Of a DNA stretch of 64,000 nucleotides, positions 58,656 to 64,000 are shown in pieces. The notes below the pieces were generated by a model. The model did not search any database. It saw nothing but the letters and a program-made list of their open reading frames with translations, and was not told the origin of the DNA. The stretch is taken from positions 1 through 64,000 of the forward strand of contig NZ_SDWT01000005.1 of assembly GCF_004137255.1 (NCBI RefSeq), written 5' to 3'. The position numbers were made by a program, and so were the translations under genes. The number at the start of each line of letters is the position of its first letter. Within the stretch, counting starts at the first letter, position 1. Origin of the DNA: Nocardioides oleivorans (GTDB lineage Bacteria > Actinomycetota > Actinomycetes > Propionibacteriales > Nocardioidaceae).

Positions 58656-59687
58656 GTGAGTGCCCAGGCCCCTTCCGCTGTCATCCTGATCCGCGCGTCG
58701 AGCTTCGTCCCCAACCCGGCGACGGCCGCGGACAACGCCTTCCAGGCCGACGCCCCGTCCGGCCAGAGCGACGACACCACGTCGGCGCACGCCCTGGCGG
58801 AGATGGACGCCCTCGCGGCCGCCCTCCGCGCGGTCGGCGTACGGGTCCACGTCTTCGAGGACGACGACCACACCCGCCCCGACAGCGTCTTCCCCAACAA
58901 CTGGGTCTCCACCCACGCGGGCGGCACGGTGGCGGTCTACCCGATGTACGCCTCCAACCGGCGCCACGAGCGTCGCGCTGACGTGCTGGAGATGCTCAAG
59001 TCGGAGTACCGCGTCCAGGCGATCGTCGACTACTCCGGCCTCGAGCCCGACGGGATCTTCCTCGAGGGCACCGGTGCGATGGTGCTCGACCACGTCTCCC
59101 GGGTGGCCTACACCGCGCGCAGCCACCGCGCCGACATCGCCGTGCTCGAGCGCTTCTGCACCGACTTCAACTACGAGCCGATGGCCTTCGACGCGTTCGA
59201 CGCCGACGGCGTGCCGGTCTACCACACCAACGTGATCGCCTGCATCGGCACGGACGTCGCGATGATCGCGCTCGAGATGATCCGCGACGAGGCCCGACGC
59301 GAGCAGGTCCGCGAGCGCCTCGCCGTCACCGGCCGCACGATCGTGGAGCTCACCGAGGAGCAGATCCGCGAGTTCGCCGGCAACGCCGTCGAGCTCTGCG
59401 GTCGTACGCCGGAGGGCAGGCGCCGCTACGTGATGGCCATGTCGGCCCGGGCGAAGCGCTCGCTGCGCCCGGAGCAGGTGGCCGCGATCGAGGAGTCGTG
59501 CGAGATCGTCGCCGTCGAGATCCCGACGGTCGAGCTCGCCGGCGGCTCGGTGCGCTGCATGATCGCCGGCGTGCACCTCGACCACCGGCCCGAGGAGCTG
59601 CCCGAGCCGGGTGAGAACGTGGTCGCGATCAACGAGGACAACCCGGTCACGCCCGACGGTCGCTTCGTGGCCAAGGACTACGCCTGA
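58656..59687 (+). CDS. Citrulline hydrolase-like protein (arginine deiminase superfamily)
   Basis: A 343-residue amidinotransferase-fold enzyme of the CtlX type. Motifs: SVFPNNWVSTH, YPMYASNRRHERR, the Glu/Asp pair in FLEGTGAMVLDH, the His in VYHTNVIACIG and the nucleophile Cys in GGSVRCMIAGVH. Relatives hydrolyse citrulline to ornithine in Francisella; arginine or other guanidino substrates remain possible. I place the start at the GTG at 58656 because a promoter ends 6 nt before it; an in-frame GTG at 58638 would lie inside the promoter. Confidence 0.9.
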   Translation: MSAQAPSAVILIRASSFVPNPATAADNAFQADAPSGQSDDTTSAHALAEMDALAAALRAVGVRVHVFEDDDHTRPDSVFPNNWVSTHAGGTVAVYPMYASNRRHERRADVLEMLKSEYRVQAIVDYSGLEPDGIFLEGTGAMVLDHVSRVAYTARSHRADIAVLERFCTDFNYEPMAFDAFDADGVPVYHTNVIACIGTDVAMIALEMIRDEARREQVRERLAVTGRTIVELTEEQIREFAGNAVELCGRTPEGRRRYVMAMSARAKRSLRPEQVAAIEESCEIVAVEIPTVELAGGSVRCMIAGVHLDHRPEELPEPGENVVAINEDNPVTPDGRFVAKDYA

Positions 59688-59707
59688 CCCGCCCCCTCGA
59701 CGGGTCA
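59685..59707. terminator. Bidirectional terminator between convergent genes
   Basis: TGACCCG (59685-59691) pairs with CGGGTCA (59701-59707) around a 9-nt loop. It lies in the 26-nt gap between the citrulline-hydrolase-like gene and mntH and includes the stop codon of the former. Confidence 0.65.
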
Positions 59708-59713
59708 GACGCC

Positions 59714-61012
59714 TCAGCTCGCCAGCTGCACGAGCAGCACGGCGTTGAGAGCGATGATCGCCGCGGCGACCAGGATGCCCGCTGCGGTGGTGACCTTGCG
59801 GTTCACCAGGGAGCCCATCACGTCCTTGCGTGCGGTGAACCACACGAGCGGGACGAGCGCGAACGGGATGCCGAAGGACAGCACGACCTGCGAGCCGACC
59901 AGGGCGGCCGTGGGGTCGACGCCGATCGCCAGGATCACCAGGGCGGGGACGAGGGTGATCAGTCGGCGCACGGTGACGGGGATCCGGCGGCGGATGAAGC
60001 CCTCCATGATCACCTGGCCCGACAGGGTGCCCACGCTGCTCGAGGCGAAGCCCGAGGCGAGCAAGCCGAGCGCGAACAGCAGGGCCGCACCGGTGCCGAG
60101 CGAGTCGCCGAGCCCGGCGTGGGCGCCCTCGATGGTGTCGATGCCCTGACCCGAGAGGGCCGAGGCGGCGACGAGCAGCAGCGAGAGGTTCATCAGTCCG
60201 GCGACGGTCATCGCGACGATGACGTCGACGCGCTGGCTGCGCATGACCGTGACCCGCTCCGGCTCGGTCCGGGCGTGCAGGCGCTCGCTGGTGAGGGCGC
60301 TGTGGAGGTAGATGGCGTGCGGCATCACGGTCGCGCCGAGCATGCCGGCGGCCAGCATCACGCTGTCCATGCCGGCGAAGCGGGGGAGCGTGCCGTCGAG
60401 GACGGCCATCGAGTCGACACCGCTGATCGCGACGTCGTACACGAAGCCGACGAGGATCACGCCGAGCAGGCCGACGATGACGGTCTCGAAGTGCCGGTGG
60501 CTCTTGCCCTTGAGCCCCAGCACGGCGAACGACACGACCGCGGTGATGGTGCCGCCCACGATCAGGGGCAGGTCGAAGAGCAGCTTGAGGGCCAGCGCCC
60601 CGCCGACGATCTCGGCGAGGTCGGTGGCGATCGCGACCAGCTCGGCCTGGCCCCACAGGCCGTTGGCGACCCTGCGCGGCAGGTACTCCCGGCACAGCGC
60701 CGGCAGGCTCAGCCCGGTGGCGACGCCGGCCTTGGCGGAGAGGTACTGGATGAGCATCGCCATGATGTTGCTGACGACGACGACCCACACCAGCAGGTAG
60801 CCGTAGGCCGAACCGGCCGAGATGTTGGTGGCGAAGTTGCCGGGGTCGACGTAGGCCACGGCGGTGACGAAGGCGGGACCGAGGAGCGGCCACATCCGGC
60901 GGAGCCGACCGCGGATGCCCGGGACCGGGGCGGGCCGGTCGAGCACCGCGGTGGCGGCGTCGGACGTCGTACGACGCGTGGGCGGGGCGGCGTAGCGCCT
61001 GGTCTGGAACAT
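59714..61012 (-). CDS. mntH: NRAMP family Mn2+/Fe2+ transporter
   Basis: A 432-residue NRAMP transporter with about 11 membrane helices. The metal-site motifs are VAYVDPGNFATN (Asp56, Asn59) in helix 1 and TVMPHAIYLHSAL in helix 6, where the Met of MPH favours Mn2+, Fe2+ and similar ions over Mg2+. It begins 1 nt after the tatC stop, so it is the last gene of the ferritin-like/Tat operon. It probably supplies manganese or iron for the exported ferritin-like protein (inferred). Confidence 0.95.
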   Translation of the reverse strand: MFQTRRYAAPPTRRTTSDAATAVLDRPAPVPGIRGRLRRMWPLLGPAFVTAVAYVDPGNFATNISAGSAYGYLLVWVVVVSNIMAMLIQYLSAKAGVATGLSLPALCREYLPRRVANGLWGQAELVAIATDLAEIVGGALALKLLFDLPLIVGGTITAVVSFAVLGLKGKSHRHFETVIVGLLGVILVGFVYDVAISGVDSMAVLDGTLPRFAGMDSVMLAAGMLGATVMPHAIYLHSALTSERLHARTEPERVTVMRSQRVDVIVAMTVAGLMNLSLLLVAASALSGQGIDTIEGAHAGLGDSLGTGAALLFALGLLASGFASSSVGTLSGQVIMEGFIRRRIPVTVRRLITLVPALVILAIGVDPTAALVGSQVVLSFGIPFALVPLVWFTARKDVMGSLVNRKVTTAAGILVAAAIIALNAVLLVQLAS

Positions 61013-61013
61013 G

Positions 61014-61844
61014 TCAGTCCTCGGTCCACGGGGCGACCTGTGCGAGCGCGCGGCTGGCGCGTCGACGGTCGATCAGGCGGGTGATGACCTCGGCCAGGAT
61101 GAAGAGCACCATCATCGGGATGGCGAGCATCAGCATCGAGAACGGGTCGGTGGAGGGGGTCGCGACCGCGGCGAAGACGACCGCCGACATCAAGATGATC
61201 GAGCGGTGCCGGCCCAGCTGGGCGCCGGTGACGACACCGGCCAGGTTGAGCAGGACCAGGAAGAACGGGATCTCGACGGCGATGCCGAAGACCAGCAGCA
61301 TGCGGCTGAAGAAGGAGAAGTAGTCGCCGAACTCGACGAGGTTCTCCATGCCGTCGGGCGTGAACCCGATCAGCACGCCGAGGCCCTTCGGCAGGACGTA
61401 GTAGCCGAGCGCCACGCCGGAGATGAAGAGCGGTCCGGCGATCGCGGCGAAGACCTTCGACCAGCGCTTCTCCCGAGCGAGCAGGCCGGGGACGACGAAC
61501 GACCACACCTGCCAGAGCCAGTAGGGGCTGGCCGCGACGACGGCCGCGGTCCCGCAGAGCTTGAGGTTGAGCATGAGCGGCCCGGTGGCGCCGGCGACGT
61601 ACGCCGTGCTGACGGTCTCCGCCCCGACCAGGGCCTGGGCCTGGTTGTACGGGCCCAGGACGAGGTCGAGCAGCTGGTCGTAGAAGGGGAGGGCGACGAA
61701 GAACGCCACCACGAGGACGAGGGCGGAGCGGATGAGCCGGGCCCTCGCCTCGCGGAGGTGGTCGGCCAGCGACATGCTGCCGGGCGTCGAGCCCGGTCGG
61801 CTGGGGGCGACCCGCAGCACGTTGACAGCAGTGGCGATCGACAT
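61014..61844 (-). CDS. tatC: Twin-arginine translocase subunit TatC
   Basis: A 276-residue TatC with six hydrophobic helices. Conserved features: the N-terminal SLADHLREARARL containing the signal-recognition Glu, FVVPGLLAREKR in the first loop, and ATPSTDPFSMLMLAIPM near the C-terminus. It recognises RR signal peptides and forms the receptor complex with TatB. It sits between tatA and mntH in one operon with a Tat-substrate gene. An N-terminal extension of about 25 residues is unusual but could be a mis-set start. Confidence 0.96.
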   Translation of the reverse strand: MSIATAVNVLRVAPSRPGSTPGSMSLADHLREARARLIRSALVLVVAFFVALPFYDQLLDLVLGPYNQAQALVGAETVSTAYVAGATGPLMLNLKLCGTAAVVAASPYWLWQVWSFVVPGLLAREKRWSKVFAAIAGPLFISGVALGYYVLPKGLGVLIGFTPDGMENLVEFGDYFSFFSRMLLVFGIAVEIPFFLVLLNLAGVVTGAQLGRHRSIILMSAVVFAAVATPSTDPFSMLMLAIPMMVLFILAEVITRLIDRRRASRALAQVAPWTED

Positions 61845-61857
61845 GGGTCGTCTCCCG

Positions 61858-62178
61858 TCAGGCGCGCGGAGCGTCGTGCTCGCGCGGGGTCTCGACGACG
61901 ATGGGCTGGGAGACGGGCTGCGACGTGGCCTGGTCGGCGGCGGGAACGTCCGTCGTCCTGACGGTCGTCGGGGCGCTCGCCGTGCGCTTGTCCTTCTCGT
62001 CGTCGCTGTCGATGAGGCCCTTGGTCTCGGCCTTGAAGATCTTCAGCGCCTGGCCGCTGCCGCGGGCCAGCTCGGGGAGCTTGGAGGCCCCGAAGAGCAG
62101 GACCAGGACGGCCAGGATGATGAACAGCTCCATGCCGCCCAGTCCGCCGATGAGCAGGGGAGTGATGGTGGAAGTCAT
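61858..62178 (-). CDS. tatA: Twin-arginine translocase subunit TatA
   Basis: A 106-residue TatA: short membrane helix (MELFIILAVLVLLFGASKLPE) with the FG hinge, an amphipathic helix (LARGSGQALKIFKAETKG) and a charged tail. The ATG overlaps the tatB stop (ATGA). It would form the pore for folded proteins. A homologous TatA elsewhere in the genome is likely, so this set may be dedicated to the ferritin-like substrate. Confidence 0.95.
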   Translation of the reverse strand: MTSTITPLLIGGLGGMELFIILAVLVLLFGASKLPELARGSGQALKIFKAETKGLIDSDDEKDKRTASAPTTVRTTDVPAADQATSQPVSQPIVVETPREHDAPRA

Positions 62179-62531
62179 GCTGTCTTCCTCTCGGGTGATG
62201 CTGCGGGGGTGGTGATGGGGTCGACGTCGTAGTCGTGGTCGTACTCGTCCTCGTCGTCGTCCGTGTCGTCCTCGGCCTCGTCGCGTTCGGCGAGGATCTC
62301 CTGGACCTGGCGCCGCACCATCTCGCGCGGGTTGAGGTCACGGAGCTCGAGGTCGGCGTAGTCGTCGCCGAGCGACGTGCGGAGGTCGTCGCGCACGGAG
62401 TCACCCATGCGCTTGGCGGCCTTGAGGCCCTGGGCCAGCTGCTTGGCCAGCCCGGGAAGCTTGTCCGGGCCCATGAGCACGACGCCGAAGAAGGCGATGA
62501 GTGCGAGCTCGGGCAGTCCGATTCCGAACAT
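62175..62531 (-). CDS. tatB: Twin-arginine translocase subunit TatB
   Basis: A 118-residue TatB: MFGIGLPELALIAFFGVVLM with the early Glu, then the MGPDKLPGLAKQL hinge and an amphipathic helix. The tail is very acidic (EAEDDTDDDEDEYDHDYD). The frame is open upstream, but the ATG at 62531 has the SD GAGAGGAG and gives the family start. A strong hairpin lies just upstream. It links substrate-bound TatC to TatA. Confidence 0.93.
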   Translation of the reverse strand: MFGIGLPELALIAFFGVVLMGPDKLPGLAKQLAQGLKAAKRMGDSVRDDLRTSLGDDYADLELRDLNPREMVRRQVQEILAERDEAEDDTDDDEDEYDHDYDVDPITTPAASPERKTA

Positions 62532-62556
62532 GGGGATCTCCTCTCGGGAGCTCCGG

Positions 62557-62592
62557 GGTGGCCCGGACGCCGGTGACGACGTCCGGGCCACC
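62557..62592 (-). other. Intercistronic hairpin before tatB
   Basis: A perfect 13-bp GC-rich stem (62557-62569 with 62580-62592) with a 10-nt loop lies between the small membrane protein gene and tatB. It could be a partial terminator or an RNA-processing site that keeps tat expression below that of the ferritin-like gene. The role is inferred. Confidence 0.75.
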
Positions 62593-62600
62593 AGGAGCGG

Positions 62601-62771
62601 TCAGGCCCGGTGCTGTGCGGTGTGCATCGCGCGGTCGACCCGGGTCGCCCAGTGGGCGGGCCGCAGGACGGCGTGGTGCACGGCGGGGTGGGCGACCAGC
62701 CACGTGGCGCGGAGCACCACGAGGCCGAGCACGATCAGACCGATGATCTCGATCGCGGGCACGTGGATCAC
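62601..62771 (-). CDS. 56-residue membrane protein in the ferritin-like/Tat operon
   Basis: A short gene with GTG start overlapping the ferritin-like stop (GTGA), 57 codons to TGA. Residues 5-26 are a membrane helix (VPAIEIIGLIVLGLVVLRAT), followed by a His-rich basic tail (AHPAVHHAVLRPAHW) ending in MHTAQHRA. The coupling and hydrophobic profile support a real gene. It may anchor or assist the ferritin-like protein or bind metal through its seven histidines after the helix. No family recognised. Confidence 0.7.
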   Translation of the reverse strand: MIHVPAIEIIGLIVLGLVVLRATWLVAHPAVHHAVLRPAHWATRVDRAMHTAQHRA

Positions 62772-63682
62772 GCGCTCTTGTTCACGGCGCCGTTGACGCC
62801 CCTCGGGAAGAAGCCACCCTTGGTGACGGACTTCGGGTTGAGGTAGACCACGTTGAGGACCTGGCCGGGCGTACGGCTGTAGGCGATGCCGTTCTTGTCG
62901 GTCGGGACCAGGTTGGCGGCGCCGGCGGCGGAGCCGATGCCCTGGTCCTTCTTGCCCTTGCCGTCGAGGCTGTCGCGGGCCTTGGAGATGGCCTGCGCGG
63001 CGTCCTGCAGACCCTTGGAGTAGAGCGCGCTGCGCACGATGCCGGCGTGGTAGGCCTCGACGGCCAGGATGCCGGCAGCAGCCTCCAGGTAGGTCTTGTT
63101 GGTGATGAGCGGCGCTGCGCCCTTGTAGGCCGTGACGCCCACGTCCTCGAACACGAAGGCCGCGAGGAGGAAGTTGTCCTCGTTGGCGTACGGGTCGAAG
63201 GTCTGGCCGGGCTGGATCAGGCCGGCGGCGGTGGCCGCAGCGGTGAAGCTCTCCTGGATGTTGATGGCCGGACGCGCGACCTTGGCGCCACCGAGCGCCT
63301 TGCGCAGGAACGCGACGTGGTCGAGCTCGTCCGTGGCGATCTCCTCGGCGTACTTGCGGATCGCCGGGGTGGCGAAGGCCACCTGGCGGCCGCCCTTCAC
63401 GCCACCCTTCTTGCCCTTGCCCGAGGTGAGCTTGTCGTCGAGGCCCTTGCCGAACGCGGCGTACTGGTAGAACTCCGCCTCCAGGTACTCGAGGTTGAGG
63501 GCGAAGTTGAGGACCGCGCCGTCGCTGACGCCGCTGGGGGCGGCGTTGGCGGCCCCACCGAGGGCTCCGGCGCCGACGACGCCGAGGCCGGCGACACCGG
63601 CCGACTTGAGGAAGAGGCGGCGGTCGGTCTCGTTCTCCGCGCTCCGGTTGATCATGTCTGTGACTACTGCCTTGCCGAACAT
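62768..63682 (-). CDS. Tat-exported ferritin-like domain protein
   Basis: A 304-residue protein. I start at the ATG at 63682, with SD AAGGAG spaced 5 nt, not the upstream GTG that overlaps the SD. The signal is twin-arginine (DRRLFLKSAGVAGLGVVGAG, cleavage near AANAAPS). The mature four-helix bundle has metal-ligand pairs: LEYLEAEFYQY, DELDHVAFLRK, FVFEDVGV and VEAYHAGIVRSA, with Glu and His as in Ferritin_2-type (PF13668-like) proteins. A Lys/Gly loop (GKGKKGGVKGG) sits between helices. It heads an operon with its own tatBAC and an NRAMP transporter. A metal-containing oxidase, catalase or storage role is possible. Confidence 0.9.
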   Translation of the reverse strand: MFGKAVVTDMINRSAENETDRRLFLKSAGVAGLGVVGAGALGGAANAAPSGVSDGAVLNFALNLEYLEAEFYQYAAFGKGLDDKLTSGKGKKGGVKGGRQVAFATPAIRKYAEEIATDELDHVAFLRKALGGAKVARPAINIQESFTAAATAAGLIQPGQTFDPYANEDNFLLAAFVFEDVGVTAYKGAAPLITNKTYLEAAAGILAVEAYHAGIVRSALYSKGLQDAAQAISKARDSLDGKGKKDQGIGSAAGAANLVPTDKNGIAYSRTPGQVLNVVYLNPKSVTKGGFFPRGVNGAVNKSA

Positions 63683-63817
63683 GCGCACTCCTTGGGGGTG
63701 TTCGCCGTACGTTTCAAGGTCGTCGAGCCTCCGACGGCCCGCCGGGACTGAGGCCCGGCTGGTGTGACGCAGGGCATTCGGGGCGAGGCGTCGTGCCGGA
63801 TTGGACGACTTCTCGGA

Positions 63818-64000
63818 CTACACCCCGGCGGGTGGGCGCACGACGCGCCGTTCGGACTCGTACATCCGGTAGAGCCAGTACGCCGCCACCGCGCACAGCA
63901 GGTGCCACACGGCGTGGCCCTGGAGCCACGAGTGGGGGTCGCACATGCCGGCGTTGGTCAGCAGCCAGATGGTGAAGGCGACGAGCATCGCCGTGAGCGA
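63818..64000 (-). CDS. CREST/alkaline ceramidase-like membrane protein, C-terminal part
   Basis: The minus strand has an open frame from the right edge to a TAG at 63818, about 60 codons. The visible part has a hydrophobic helix (LTAMLVAFTIWLLTNAG), then MCDPHSWLQGHAVWHLLCAV, and ends ERRVVRPPAGV. The CDP...QGHAxWH pattern is that of the last helix of ceramidase/CREST hydrolases, where two His bind zinc. The rest lies outside the window, so the assignment is tentative. It is upstream of the ferritin-like gene on the same strand. Confidence 0.68.
   Translation of the reverse strand, partial: SLTAMLVAFTIWLLTNAGMCDPHSWLQGHAVWHLLCAVAAYWLYRMYESERRVVRPPAGV

Noticed and set aside
63742..63758. Hairpin CCGGG/CCCGG before the ferritin-like gene
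   Set aside because: Only a 5-bp stem. It could end the ceramidase-like gene but is too weak to call.

Overview
The window looks like ordinary chromosome of a high-GC actinobacterium. The best fit is Nocardioidaceae (Nocardioides-like). This is inferred from gene content and order, not from a database match: a fasR-fabD-fabH-acpP-fabF-accD cluster, homodimeric aceE, the actinobacterial DUF3145 and DUF3052 families, glnA2 next to glnE, a two-domain NAD synthetase of mycobacterial type, and very strong G/C bias at third codon positions. No phage, IS element, CRISPR array or plasmid function was seen.

Layout. 1-2460: the 3' end of a 5S rRNA with its terminator, an RGG-rich helical-repeat protein, DUF3145 and a small exported protein. 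2470-9039 (minus): type II fatty-acid synthesis operon with its PucR-type regulator FasR upstream. FabD carries an extra C-terminal biotinyl-like domain without the modified lysine. 9251-16100: alpha/beta hydrolase, pyruvate dehydrogenase E1, a coupled DUF3052 / acyl-CoA synthetase / peroxiredoxin operon and tRNA-Val(UAC). 16122-19989: a signalling island with an OmpR-type two-component system, a stand-alone Ser/Thr kinase and two short, very acidic exported proteins. Matching palindrome plus 11-bp-repeat operators lie in front of both acidic-protein genes. 20046-28371: acyl-CoA synthetase, NIF3-like protein, zinc-ribbon coiled coil, FUSC-type membrane protein, YaaA, RNB ribonuclease, a second stand-alone kinase, and rnpB (RNase P RNA).

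28399-39712: an orphan type VII-like secreted pair, the ATP-grasp / alpha-E / transglutaminase operon, methionine aminopeptidase, PanB, a glucose/sorbosone dehydrogenase-like exported protein, a double GNAT acetyltransferase and NadE. 39715-44629: a second two-component system with 11-bp-spaced CCTTAR repeats at two places, tandem small exported paralogues, and two larger exported paralogues sharing a CEGC motif and an ECF-like promoter. 44693-59687: AbgT transporter with an M20 hydrolase, glnA2 / amidotransferase / glnE, SatD with a membrane partner, cobT-cobS-cobU, a 2H phosphoesterase, a DUF4177-like protein, a threonine-aldolase-like enzyme and a citrulline-hydrolase-like enzyme. 59714-63682 (minus): one apparent operon of a Tat-exported ferritin-like protein, a 56-residue membrane protein, tatB, tatA, tatC and an NRAMP (MntH-type) transporter. 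A CREST/ceramidase-like gene runs off the right edge.

How the parts work together. Lipid supply (FasR regulon, aceE, acyl-CoA synthetases), nitrogen control (glnA2/glnE) and cofactor synthesis (PanB, NadE, CobTSU) are core functions. Two envelope signalling modules each pair an OmpR-family regulator with small exported proteins that probably form their regulons. The most system-like assembly is the ferritin-like/Tat/NRAMP operon: it would couple metal uptake, cytoplasmic folding of a metalloprotein and its export by a co-encoded Tat translocase. Many genes lack a Shine-Dalgarno sequence and instead have a TANNNT-like -10 element 6-7 nt before the start codon, which suggests widespread leaderless transcription.
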